From Planctomycetales bacterium (lineage in GTDB: Bacteria > Planctomycetota > Planctomycetia > Planctomycetales > Planctomycetaceae), in the NCBI GenBank assembly GCA_028285345.1, contig JANQPT010000014.1, positions 558,001 to 622,000 on the forward strand: a stretch of 64,000 bases of DNA. The letters are read 5' to 3'. The notes below the pieces were generated by a model. The model was not told the origin of the DNA. It worked only from the letters and a program-made list of their open reading frames with translations, and made no database searches. Below, piece after piece: positions 43,801 to 51,925 of this stretch (position 1 is the first letter of the stretch; each line of letters opens with the position of its first letter). The position numbers were made by a program, and so were the translations under genes.

Positions 43801-46800
43801 ATGTGTCTGCCTGTTAATCGCCGGGGTTTATGCAATAGGGACAACCGATTTGGGAGAAAGGTTGGGTGGCGTAGCGGGGAAGGATGCGGCAAGTACAAGA
43901 GACGAAGCCGGATTGAGAAGTCATCGCGCCATAACTCCGGCCAGCAGAACATACTACGCCAACACAGATCCCATTGTGGCCGCCGGTGAGTCGAAGAACG
44001 TCGATCATCAGATGCCCAATATGCACGAGTGGAAGAAGCTGACGGATCGTCGGAGCGGGCTCATAGCGGGAGGGCGCGGGGAGGCCGATCAACTGGGGCG
44101 TCCAAGACGGGGGTCGAAGAACGCTGGTACGGCTGGTGGGTCGATCACCGTCCAACAGGACGAGCGCCTCGCCGAATCTCGTTCATCGGTTAAAGGCATG
44201 CCGGCGAAACCTCTCAGTGGTTACCCTGGACCAATGCAGAATCGCGGCGGATTGGGAGGGGGTCTTGGGGGTGGCGGCACCGGCGGCGCTGCCGGCCTTG
44301 GTGGAACTGCTGGTGATAGCGGCTTCAAATATCACATCGGTGGACCGCGTCCGAGCGACGGCGGGTTCGGGGCACAACCGCAAGATCGAACAATGCTCGG
44401 AAAGCAGTTCCGACTGGACCACAACGGAGATAGACAACAGAAGGCACTTGCTGACGGAGGACAACTGCCAGCGGTGCAATTTGACGCAGGCGAAGGTCCA
44501 GAATGGCTTGCTCCCGGGCAAGTCATTGCCAATGAGGGTGCTATACTGGCTGATCCAGGTTTCAAACTGGGTGCTGATGTGCAGCAGCAGGGAGCAGTTC
44601 CGCCCAAGCTAGGCGGGCTGCTGTCGCTAGCCGTTCAACTTCTGCCGCCGAAGAACAGTCGTACGACGACGTTTCGTTATGTCGGCGCCGCAGATGCGTC
44701 GCGCGGGCCAAAACTGCAAGTCGATTATCTGCAAAGCGAAAAGATCCCCTACGTCACGCTGGCCTGGATGATGGGGGCGCTGCTGGTCTGTTGGTACCTC
44801 CGCAACAAGCTGCTCTCCGCCCGCGCCGCAGTGGCCGTGATCGGCATCACCGGGCCGCTGGCGCTGGCGTCGTTGGCGCCGCCGCACTGGCTGTCGGCGA
44901 TTGACGGCCTCTTTTTGGGAACGCTGGCGGGCATCGGAGTATGGATCGCCGCGCCGATTTGCCAATCGCTCTTCAGCGGTGGTGAGAGTTGGGGCGGCAA
45001 ACTGAAATCGTCGATTGCCGCCCGCTTCGCCGCCATGCTGCTGGCCCTGATGACGGTCGGTCTGGCGACGGACAATCTTCACGCCGAAGATCAGCCGCAA
45101 AAGTCGGCCGCAGTGAAAACGTCCAAGCCCGTCCCGCCCAAATCGATGCCGCAGCCGTCGGTGGTGATTCCCTACGACGCTGCCGGAGATCCTCTGGCGG
45201 CGGAACGCATCTTTTTGCCGTACGAAAAATTCGTCGAACTGTGGAATCAGGCGTACCCGGACAAACGAATCATCGCGCCCGCTCCGGTCGAGGCGATGAT
45301 CGCCGAGGCATTGTACGCCGCGGAAGTCGATGCGGCGGCAGGCCCGGAATCCGCCGTGATTCAAGTCACGGGCCGCGTGGTGGCTTACAGTTTTCGCGAC
45401 CGGCAAGTGCGGCTCGAATTGCCGCTGGGCAACGTCGCGCTCGATGCGGTCGCGGTGGACGGCAAGTCGGCCGCGGTGCAGCCGAACGTCACCGAGCAGG
45501 GAACGTCGTATGAGATCCTGCTCCAGCGACCGGGTCTGCACGTGATTGACCTGAAATTTCGGATACCCTTCGAGCGGACAGGTCCGGCCGGCCGGTTTTC
45601 GTTGCCGTTCAAACCGGTCGCTGCCGGGGCACTGCGCTTTAAACTACCCGCCGGCGATCTCAAGTTGCGCGTCGGCGGCGGCAGCGGGGCGTACCGCCGC
45701 CAGCAATTGGCGGGCGACCAGTTGGCGGTGATTCCGATTGACCAAGGGGGAAACGTCGCGGTTTCCTGGCAGCCGCAACAGACGCGCGCGGGTGTCGACG
45801 GCGTGATTCACACTGAGACCGCTTCGGTGCTATCGGTCGACGATGCTGGGGTCAACCTGACCAGCACGTTTTCCTACCGCGTGCGGCTGGGGTCGATGAC
45901 CGACGCGATCTATGCCCTGCCGCAAGAAGTCACAGTGCGGCAAATCCGTGGTCAGGACCTGGCTGGTTGGGAAATCGAAGGGGAGGGGGCGAACCGGCGG
46001 CTGCGGGTCTTTCTCCGCCGCAAAGTCGAAGACAAGACCGAGTTGACGTTTGATCTGTTCCTGGCCCGGCAATTCACCGCTGAGCCGCAGCTGCTCAAAC
46101 TGCCCGATTTTGCCCCGCAGGAGGTCACGCGGGAGACGGGTCGCATCGCAGTCTATGCCGGCGATCAGTTCTCTGTCACGAGCAGCGTCATTTCGAGTCT
46201 GGCGCAGATCGAGACCAAGAACTTGGTCTTGCCGGTGAGGTATGAGCACGTCGATCCGAAACGGCAACAACCAGTTGCCGCTTATCGTTACACCACGCGG
46301 CCGTTTCAACTGCAACTACTGGTGCGTCGGCAACAGCCGACTCTCACCGGGACGGCCGAACATGCGGCGGTGATCGGATCACGCAAAATCCGTCTGCACT
46401 CGCAACTGGAACTCAAACTTTCCGGCGCGCCGAAGTCGACGATCACGCTAAAACTGCCGCCCGATTACTTGTTACTGAACGCGGCCGCCGACGGGTTGAC
46501 GGACTGGTCGACCACGGATGCCGAGGGGGGCGATCTGTTGCATCTGGAGTTGGCCAATCCCCGCACGGGAACGTTGGTCGTCGAGCTTTCCGGCGCGATC
46601 CATCGCACGCCGGATGCACTGCAGCCGACACTGCAGTTTCCGTTGGCGACGTCCGCCGATACGCTGCGGAGCTCTGCGGCGATCTGGCTGGACCCGATTT
46701 ATGCCGGAACCATGCGCGAGATTGGGAATTGGCGGTCGGTCGATCCGGAGCGGTTATCGTCGCGCTTGCGGGGACGGATTGCACGGCCGGTGCAGTTTGC

Positions 46801-49072
46801 GTTTAGCGCCTCCGGCACGCAGTTGCCGCCGATCGAGCTGTCGCTGGAACGCCGCGAAGCAAGGCTCGCTGCGGCCGGATTGACGACGATTATTGCCAAA
46901 GACACGGCGGTCGAGTATTCGCTTGCCTTCAAATGGAAGATTTCCCGCGCCGCGGCGGGACGGTTCGTATTCACGACCCCCGATTGGCTGTCGGGCAAAA
47001 TGGACTTCGCCGGGAACGGCTATCGCCGCATCTCGGAATCCCCCACCGGCGAGAACCGCACGCGCTGGATTGTGGAATTGGATGATCCGCAGCGGCAGGA
47101 ATTCTTTTTGGTGGCGAACGTCACCTTGCCTCCGCCGGAGGACGGCAAGATCATCGCACCTCCGATAAGATTCGAAAACGCGAAACCGGTCGACGACGGC
47201 AGTTACGCCGCGCTGGAGACACAGAACCACTATGTGATTTTAGTAAATCATTCCCGCGATCAATTGGATCAGGCGACCGCCGATGCGGTGGAATCGACCG
47301 TCGCTGAGGAAGTCCGGTTTATCAACCTGCCGAAGTCGCTCTTGGATCAAGCGGTCGAGATCTTGCGGGTCACCGACCCGGAGACGGCGGTCACCTGGAA
47401 CGTGCGCAAGCTGGAACAATTGCAGGCGCTGCCGGCCTCGGTGAATCTGGCGGAGAATACGCTGGTGATCGCCCGGGACGGATCGTGGCGGGCGCAGGCG
47501 CGTTATCGGGTTAACAACCGCAGCCGGCAATTCCTGGCGCTCAAGCTGCCGCAGGCGTCGCGAATCTTGTCGGTGTATGTGGCGGGCCGGCCGTCGCGTC
47601 CGGTGGAGACGGTCAAAGATGGTCAAGCAATGATTTTGATCGCGCTCCCCAAGACGCTCGCCGGCGACTTCTCGTTTACGGCCGATGTCGTCTATTCGGG
47701 ACGCTTGCCGCAGGCGCTGCCGCAAGGACTCGACGCGCGCGGCCGAAACTTTGACCTGCCGCATGCGGACGTCGTCTCGCCCAAGGATGACGAGCGATTC
47801 GGAATTCCGGTTTCCAAGACCAGTTGGACCGTTTATCTGCCCGACGATGTGGACGCCTCGGTGGTCGACGATCCGGCGCGGACAAATTTGAACGTCGTGC
47901 CGGTCAGTCTGCAGGAATACGCTTATAAGGACGCGCTGTTGCGCGAAGCCGAGGAGCTGCTGAGCAATCTCGACCGCTTTAAGATCCAGTCGGGCAAATA
48001 TCGGGCGAGATACAATCTCAGGCAAATTGAACGTCAAAGACAGAGTCTCTCGCGATTGGAGAACAACAGCAATACGGCGATTGAGATCGAGAAACAGGCC
48101 GAGTTGGAGCGGCGCAACAGGTCCGTGCAGGAATCGATTAAGAAGGCGTACAAGCAGTTGGAGGCGGACTCGGATCAGGATGAAAGGGATCAATCAGGCG
48201 ATCTGCAGGTCCAAGGCCCGCAGGTTCGTGTTGACAACACGATCAATACCAATGAGGCCATTAGCTCGGAATTAGTCGCCGGCAATAGCTTAAAGTCTGG
48301 CGCCGAAGGAATAGAGGCTTCGATTCCCTTGATCAATCAGCGCATTCAGCCGGACTCAGCTGGTCCATCGAAGGCCGAACAGCGCGCCGGCAAGGACGCG
48401 AGCGTTCAGCAGCGGCGAAGCGACCTGAATAAGAAGGCAGTCTCGCAGCAGCAAGCGCTTGATGCCCAGGCGGAGCAGTTCAAACAGAAAAGCGGTCGGT
48501 TGATGATCGGGGTGGGTATCAATTCGGATGCCGAAGTCGCTGGCGAAGTTCCGAACGAAGATGATGGCGAAAAACAGCAATCGAACCCTGCATTACAAGA
48601 AACCGGCGTGTTATTTGGCGGTCGCGGCGAAGCGGCTATGTTCAGATTGGAACCGGCGGAGCCGCAAATGCTTGGTGCCGCCGGAGCTCCACTCGGCGGT
48701 GAATCAGGCCAGTGGACGGAAGCGGGCGGATTGTCGCTGTTGATCGAAGTTCCGACGGCGGGACAAAAGTTGACGCTGACGAAGATCGGCGGGGCGCCGA
48801 AGTTGGCGATCCAACTGCGGCCGCAGCAATTTCGCGATACGCTGTTCAGCTCGCTCTGGCTGGTGATCTGGGGCGTTCTGGGGCTGGTCATCGTGTTGGC
48901 CTTGCGGCGGCCTGCCGCTGTCGAAGCGCTGTTGCGATTGGCGCCGATCGCATTGATGGTCTTCGGCGTCATTTGCTATCTGTTGATCCCGTTCCTGTCG
49001 GTCGTCGGCTTCTTGGTCTTGATGTCGGGGGCGGCCTGGCTCGCGTATCGCCATCGCCGCACCGCCGCGTGA
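40802..49072 (+). CDS. Giant two-module fused envelope protein (module copies 2 and 3)
   Basis: This 2756-residue protein has a signal peptide (cleavage near ILA, residue 36). Module 2 opens with RIYVPVEDLDVVL and VMLPRAEFAELY (49-79), continues as a beta-rich region to about 960, then two membrane segments, a Gly-rich linker (about 1149-1172), a small domain and three more membrane segments. At residues 1402-1432 stands a signal-peptide-like segment (ARFAAMLLALMTVGLATDNL then HAED), after which module 3 starts: ERIFLPYEKFVELW (1468-), PQEVTRETG (1772-1780). It ends with a coiled-coil region rich in Gln and Lys (2370-2560) and three membrane segments. Start ATG 40802 has GGAGAG 5 bases upstream; 134 open codons upstream overlap the preceding gene in another frame and are rejected. 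Confidence 0.85.
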   Translation: MSHNGRFNRHASVNRTSVVVLLAGVIVCASSSSILAQEQTAVELPGRRIYVPVEDLDVVLGRDKTGVMLPRAEFAELYAAAQKNTEDAATPPKGVILSAADYVAKIADDQLLITASITVTQLEPGWHAVPLRFEGLAVEQAKLGDAPAQLGRHPKSPHLVYLLNNHVGRQSLELQLSANLVSSGSDRMASFELLPVPAASFQLELPAGRYLELDGVRLERPAAEDQPAIYQAAVGGRPRLRLRITGKQAQQGDDALVFGSTGIGVRVTPEELTWQAVTEIRVFGKSIDRLTFSIPDTLQVVSIDSTGLEGWGFEPNEADQRTMLTLSYRQPFRDTRRITIRGVSATTTGMPWSVPNLTLSNATAHTSRVVVQHAPTLRLRADRLDGVRRIPDSGPVASEIRRVAATTNPETEHWHSSYFAAWQEDFDLAFVTQPKAREVQAAIATQLEAAARGLELRCSVTVEPRFAPLFGLDLTLPERWEIERIDAGGKQVPWRTASEENGIRAVRIPFDEPLPAGQSLPVSLFARWVPENWPIEEEPLEFPLPEIRLPQVDVLEGTYAIRSADDLRVTPLQLTGLDPSRDLESDPSRGHRLAYVYQDTRFAGELRITRRASRVSAATLCFARLDPETLHVHLEAAVNIDGGGLRELQLALPEATGEDLRFQLHNRNLGIVEQQPSSEIVDGERIWTLRFDQRHRGGLRLSVDLGMPREEAENFAVPDLRLIGAERQSGFTAIEGGSDQQLTLTANDFAGNRLLELAPEELPRPLNYQPRERIVAAYQNVRPGRQITLAETRFERLAVPTAICDQLSVESLLSEAGSLQHQATFTFRAVGVQALEINLPEEAALWSTLVDDQPVEVRRQGEAYRVPLPVSGDDQREHTLVLFYTNGTVPLDAAHRLTQEPPRLAVVSGAGDVQPLEILKQDWKIHHPPDTQFLSAHDLYQPEVKPAAPSLLGGLQQGLTIGSWTTLLQKLLTLSIALGVLCLLTLGYRKLGAPGAVGVGCVCLLIAGVYAIGTTDLGERLGGVAGKDAASTRDEAGLRSHRAITPASRTYYANTDPIVAAGESKNVDHQMPNMHEWKKLTDRRSGLIAGGRGEADQLGRPRRGSKNAGTAGGSITVQQDERLAESRSSVKGMPAKPLSGYPGPMQNRGGLGGGLGGGGTGGAAGLGGTAGDSGFKYHIGGPRPSDGGFGAQPQDRTMLGKQFRLDHNGDRQQKALADGGQLPAVQFDAGEGPEWLAPGQVIANEGAILADPGFKLGADVQQQGAVPPKLGGLLSLAVQLLPPKNSRTTTFRYVGAADASRGPKLQVDYLQSEKIPYVTLAWMMGALLVCWYLRNKLLSARAAVAVIGITGPLALASLAPPHWLSAIDGLFLGTLAGIGVWIAAPICQSLFSGGESWGGKLKSSIAARFAAMLLALMTVGLATDNLHAEDQPQKSAAVKTSKPVPPKSMPQPSVVIPYDAAGDPLAAERIFLPYEKFVELWNQAYPDKRIIAPAPVEAMIAEALYAAEVDAAAGPESAVIQVTGRVVAYSFRDRQVRLELPLGNVALDAVAVDGKSAAVQPNVTEQGTSYEILLQRPGLHVIDLKFRIPFERTGPAGRFSLPFKPVAAGALRFKLPAGDLKLRVGGGSGAYRRQQLAGDQLAVIPIDQGGNVAVSWQPQQTRAGVDGVIHTETASVLSVDDAGVNLTSTFSYRVRLGSMTDAIYALPQEVTVRQIRGQDLAGWEIEGEGANRRLRVFLRRKVEDKTELTFDLFLARQFTAEPQLLKLPDFAPQEVTRETGRIAVYAGDQFSVTSSVISSLAQIETKNLVLPVRYEHVDPKRQQPVAAYRYTTRPFQLQLLVRRQQPTLTGTAEHAAVIGSRKIRLHSQLELKLSGAPKSTITLKLPPDYLLLNAAADGLTDWSTTDAEGGDLLHLELANPRTGTLVVELSGAIHRTPDALQPTLQFPLATSADTLRSSAAIWLDPIYAGTMREIGNWRSVDPERLSSRLRGRIARPVQFAFSASGTQLPPIELSLERREARLAAAGLTTIIAKDTAVEYSLAFKWKISRAAAGRFVFTTPDWLSGKMDFAGNGYRRISESPTGENRTRWIVELDDPQRQEFFLVANVTLPPPEDGKIIAPPIRFENAKPVDDGSYAALETQNHYVILVNHSRDQLDQATADAVESTVAEEVRFINLPKSLLDQAVEILRVTDPETAVTWNVRKLEQLQALPASVNLAENTLVIARDGSWRAQARYRVNNRSRQFLALKLPQASRILSVYVAGRPSRPVETVKDGQAMILIALPKTLAGDFSFTADVVYSGRLPQALPQGLDARGRNFDLPHADVVSPKDDERFGIPVSKTSWTVYLPDDVDASVVDDPARTNLNVVPVSLQEYAYKDALLREAEELLSNLDRFKIQSGKYRARYNLRQIERQRQSLSRLENNSNTAIEIEKQAELERRNRSVQESIKKAYKQLEADSDQDERDQSGDLQVQGPQVRVDNTINTNEAISSELVAGNSLKSGAEGIEASIPLINQRIQPDSAGPSKAEQRAGKDASVQQRRSDLNKKAVSQQQALDAQAEQFKQKSGRLMIGVGINSDAEVAGEVPNEDDGEKQQSNPALQETGVLFGGRGEAAMFRLEPAEPQMLGAAGAPLGGESGQWTEAGGLSLLIEVPTAGQKLTLTKIGGAPKLAIQLRPQQFRDTLFSSLWLVIWGVLGLVIVLALRRPAAVEALLRLAPIALMVFGVICYLLIPFLSVVGFLVLMSGAAWLAYRHRRTAA

Positions 49073-49201
49073 TTTGTCAATAAGATTAGGCACGTCGCCC
49101 GCTACGACGTGGGGGCGATTGTGTCGTGCCGGCAGGGCTGTAGACGCCTGCGGCGGTGCATCTCGCTGAATACGCCCGACAACGAGAACTCTCCCGGGTG
49201 G

Positions 49202-49224
49202 CCCCGATTGCAATGCAATCGGGG
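49202..49224. repeat. Perfect palindrome CCCC-GATTGCA-A-TGCAATC-GGGG
   Basis: Eleven bases, CCCCGATTGCA, a central A and the exact complement. The core is the same as in the 20731-20761 palindrome, while the neighbouring pair differs in a compensated way (C-G here, T-A there). It lies 129 bases after the stop of the 2756-residue protein. No T-run follows. Confidence 0.7.
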
Positions 49225-49323
49225 TGCCGAAGGCACACGAGGCTGCAATTTCACCGTTCCTTAGCTTTGGGTACCGCAGCCTTGTTGAACGTTGAAATTG
49301 CGGCCTCTTGCAGGCTGTGCCTG

Positions 49324-49346
49324 CCCCGATTGCTGCACAATCGCGG
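49324..49346. repeat. Imperfect palindrome of the same family
   Basis: CCCCGATTG, five bases, and CAATCGCGG form a nine-base stem with one mismatch. It has the same left arm as 49202-49224 and lies 100 bases further on, so it is probably a decayed copy. Confidence 0.5.
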
Positions 49347-49531
49347 CCACCCCCCGGGAATGTTTCCCGTCGGCAAACCGGGCTTTTCTCTGGTCGGTGA
49401 TCCTGCTATTAAGCGTCCTCTCACCACTTTTGCCCATTTCGACATCGAGCGGCCTGCCGGAAGCTGATTGAGATCATCTCAGAATCGGCCTTCGCAGCGC
49501 CGGCTGCGTCCCACGTCAAGGATGACTCGTC

Positions 49532-49885
49532 ATGAACACGTTGCGGATCATGATTCCGCTGACCGCGATGATGGTCAGTCTGCTGTTTTCCGGCTGTCAG
49601 ATGATGTCGAACGGGTCGTCGTCCACTTCGATGTTACGGATGCCGTCGCTGGGCGGACCACCGCGGCAGTCCGAACCGGAGATCCTCGAAAACGACTCCG
49701 TTTCGTCGCAGACGGAGTTGGCGATGGACGAACTGACGCGAGGCGAGTCTGCTCCCCCGTCACGTGACAGCGAACAGCGACCGAAGGGCGCAACCGCCGG
49801 GGCAAAGAGCTTGCCGGTGACCGAATCGCGTCCGGCGATCACGGACGAGCAATTGGATATCGCAGATTTCGCCGGGGCGGGCTGA
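49532..49885 (+). CDS. Small lipoprotein, unknown function
   Basis: This encodes a 117-residue lipoprotein. The signal peptide MNTLRIMIPLTAMMVSLLFS ends in the lipobox LFSGC, with C22 lipidated. The mature part is short, Ser/Pro/Glu-rich and probably disordered (SVSSQTELAMDELTRGESAP). No family recognised. It lies on the same strand 460 bases after the giant envelope protein and could be an outer-membrane or periplasmic partner, but the hairpins between them suggest separate transcription. No strong ribosome site (AAGGATG is close to the start). Confidence 0.7.
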   Translation: MNTLRIMIPLTAMMVSLLFSGCQMMSNGSSSTSMLRMPSLGGPPRQSEPEILENDSVSSQTELAMDELTRGESAPPSRDSEQRPKGATAGAKSLPVTESRPAITDEQLDIADFAGAG

Positions 49886-50231
49886 GTTCGCCGGGCGGTT
49901 TTAACCGGTCGATTCCAATCCGCGTCGCGATGCCGCCAGTTTGCCGCTGGCAATTGTGCTGCCGGTCCGAAAATCGCTGCGCGACTGGCATTTACGCCAA
50001 TCCCCGGCTAAACTCCCACTTGGTCGCCGTCAGCGGGGACCGGTATGGCGTTCAGGGTGGCGTTGCGCGGCGAGCTACTCCAGGGCGATATTGGAGTTCG
50101 GACCTGCGTGGGGAATTGAATTGACGCCCGGAAGGGGCCCATTACAATGAAGTGTGCGGGCGAGTTGTCCGTCCTTCAGCGACCGGGCAACCTACAAATT
50201 CCGGCAAGATGCTCTAGAGGAGTATTGATCG
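49886..50231. other. Intergenic region and leader of hpf
   Basis: These 346 bases contain a sigma70-type promoter (50121-50148). Otherwise I see no gene; open frames starting at 49930 and 49941 lack ribosome sites. The transcript leader would be about 75 bases. Confidence 0.45.
50121..50148 (+). promoter_or_regulatory. Probable sigma70-type promoter of hpf
   Basis: TTGACG (50121-50126) and TACAAT (50143-50148) are separated by 16 bases, close to consensus in both boxes, with transcription expected near 50155 and the hpf start codon at 50232. Confidence 0.55.
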
Positions 50232-50594
50232 GTGCAAGTTGAGATCACGTGCCGTCACGGAGAGTTGCGACACGACGACCAAGCTTATATCAGCGAGAAA
50301 TCGGAGAAATTGCTGACCTATTTTGAGCGTGTGACGGCGATCGAGGTGACCGTCGATTTTGAAGGGAAGGATCGCGTCAAAGTTGAAATCTTGGTCGACG
50401 CGGAGCACAAACACAATTTTGTTGCCAGCGATGTGGGGACCTCGACGCGAGCGACCTTCGATGTGACACTGCACAAGATGGAACAGCAAGTTAGGAAGTA
50501 TAAAGAAAAGCTCCAGGATCATCGCCGTACACCGTCCATCAAAGATGTGGCGCAAGCGGACGAAACGGATGTCGACGACGATTCTGTAGACTGA
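50232..50594 (+). CDS. hpf: Ribosome hibernation promoting factor (HPF/RaiA family)
   Basis: This 120-residue HPF/YfiA-family protein binds the 30S decoding centre and silences ribosomes in stationary phase. Family features are the start MQVEITCRHGELRHDDQAYI, the IEVTVDFEGKDRVKVEILVD strand pair and the second helix FDVTLHKMEQQVRKYKEKLQ with its basic surface, which binds 16S rRNA. The acidic tail (ADETDVDDDSVD) is a short extension; the long-form dimerisation domain is missing. Start is GTG 50232, with GAGGAG about 10 bases upstream. The hpf-ptsN-ptsH-ptsI order follows, reminiscent of the rpoN-hpf-ptsN cluster of proteobacteria but without rpoN. Confidence 0.92.
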   Translation: MQVEITCRHGELRHDDQAYISEKSEKLLTYFERVTAIEVTVDFEGKDRVKVEILVDAEHKHNFVASDVGTSTRATFDVTLHKMEQQVRKYKEKLQDHRRTPSIKDVAQADETDVDDDSVD

Positions 50595-50814
50595 GACGGA
50601 CCGGTTGCAGCGCCCTCGGTCTTTCAGATTTGATCGGTGACCGTCTAAGCAACGTCAACAGCGGGCCGGGCTCTCAAACGCGGTCAATTTGAACCGAACC
50701 TTCGTCTATTTCTGAGCGGCCAGCTAAATTGACCGCCAATTCCATAGTCAACATATGAGTGATGGGAGGCCGGTCGAGATGTGCCGGTCCATCGTGACAG
50801 TAAAGGAGTCATGC

Positions 50815-51285
50815 ATGAATTTGTCGGACTTCGTGGTTGCCGAGGCGATACTGCCGGACTTGCAATCGACGTCGAAAGAGGACGCGATTCGCAAGATGGT
50901 GGATAGTCTGGGGAAGACCGGCGCTATTCAGCCGGAAGACCAAGAAAGTATCGTTTCGCACATTCTCAAACGTGAGGAACTCGGCTCGACCGGCATCGGA
51001 AACGGGGTCGCGGTTCCGCACACCAAGCATCCCTCCGTCGATCGGCTGGTGGCCACCATTGCCATCGCCCGCGACGGAGTCGACTTTGCCAGTCTCGATG
51101 GAGAATTAGTGTTCATTCTCTTTCTGTTGGTTTCGCCGCCCGACCGTCCGGGCGACCATTTGCGTGCATTGGAAGGCATCTCTCGACATTTGCGGAACCA
51201 GAACTTTTGCAGTTTCCTTCGCCAGTCCAAATCGAGCGACGCGATCGTGGATCTGCTCGACGAAGCCGACAACGACCAGTTGTAG
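50815..51285 (+). CDS. ptsN: PTS EIIA(Ntr)-type protein
   Basis: This 156-residue EIIA domain of the fructose/mannitol-Ntr family has its phosphate-accepting histidine H69 in [34 protein letters not shown] is a family segment. It receives phosphate from HPr and, lacking any EIIB/EIIC partner here, most likely regulates targets such as K+ transport or stress control, as EIIA(Ntr) does in proteobacteria (inference). Start ATG 50815 is marked by AAGGAG (50803-50808) six bases upstream; 20 upstream codons are rejected. It precedes ptsH and ptsI on the same strand. Confidence 0.92.
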   Translation: MNLSDFVVAEAILPDLQSTSKEDAIRKMVDSLGKTGAIQPEDQESIVSHILKREELGSTGIGNGVAVPHTKHPSVDRLVATIAIARDGVDFASLDGELVFILFLLVSPPDRPGDHLRALEGISRHLRNQNFCSFLRQSKSSDAIVDLLDEADNDQL

Positions 51286-51507
51286 GCCGTGCGAAGTCTG
51301 CGGCAGCTTGATCGTTCCGCAACTTCCAGAGCGCTTCGTATCATCTTTGGAGAATAATCTAGGTCTTGGATCGGATGGTCACGCTCGCCATTCGGGACTT
51401 TGAAATATCGCCGCACGGGTTCCCAGACCGGAGTCTCCGAGCGGTTTCCGAATCGATTGTACGTACCGAATCGACGGATTCGGCATCCTTCCGGCACTGA
51501 TTCCCTT

Positions 51508-51789
51508 ATGAGTTCATCGTCAGTTTGCAGCCGTGATGTTGTCGTGGCACTGGAGAACGGGCTGCATATGAGCCCCTCAGCGCAGATTGTCCAGACCGCT
51601 CAGCGTTTCGACTGTGACGTGCGGATCCATAAGGGTGACAAGACGGTGGACGGAAAAAGCATGTTGGATATTTTGACGTTAGCTGCCCAGCATGGGACAA
51701 CTCTGACGTTGGAAGCGAGTGGAGAAGGAGCTCAGGAGGCGGTCGATGCTTTGGAGAAACTATTCGTGACGAATTTTGCGACTGAGTGA
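51508..51789 (+). CDS. ptsH: HPr-like phosphocarrier with altered active-site motif
   Basis: This 93-residue HPr carries phosphate from enzyme I to EIIA. The active histidine is H20 in [13 protein letters not shown] and the regulatory serine S51 in [12 protein letters not shown], followed by [20 protein letters not shown]. In typical HPr the histidine is followed by ARP (GLHARPA); here the conserved Arg is replaced by Ser (HMSP). The Arg stabilises the phosphohistidine, so transfer kinetics may differ. Start ATG 51508; no clear ribosome site. The open frame continues 36 codons upstream without HPr character. The enzyme I gene starts 136 bases downstream. Confidence 0.88.
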   Translation: MSSSSVCSRDVVVALENGLHMSPSAQIVQTAQRFDCDVRIHKGDKTVDGKSMLDILTLAAQHGTTLTLEASGEGAQEAVDALEKLFVTNFATE

Positions 51790-51925
51790 GCCGAGTCGCG
51801 ACGTGGAACCGCGACGCGGGGGAGCAGGGGCAGCGGTGTCCAAGCCCCCGGTCAAGAATCTTCAAACGGAGTCGAGGGCAAAACAAGTACGGAGCGGGAT
51901 TGCCCACCTCATTCCAGGTTTGAGT

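Larger units (their letters stand above)
49073..49531. other. Intergenic region with two GATTGCA-type palindromes
   Basis: These 459 bases between the giant envelope gene and a lipoprotein gene hold two palindromes (49202-49224 and 49324-49346). Open frames are short and unconvincing. The hairpins may mark the end of the giant operon. Confidence 0.45.
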
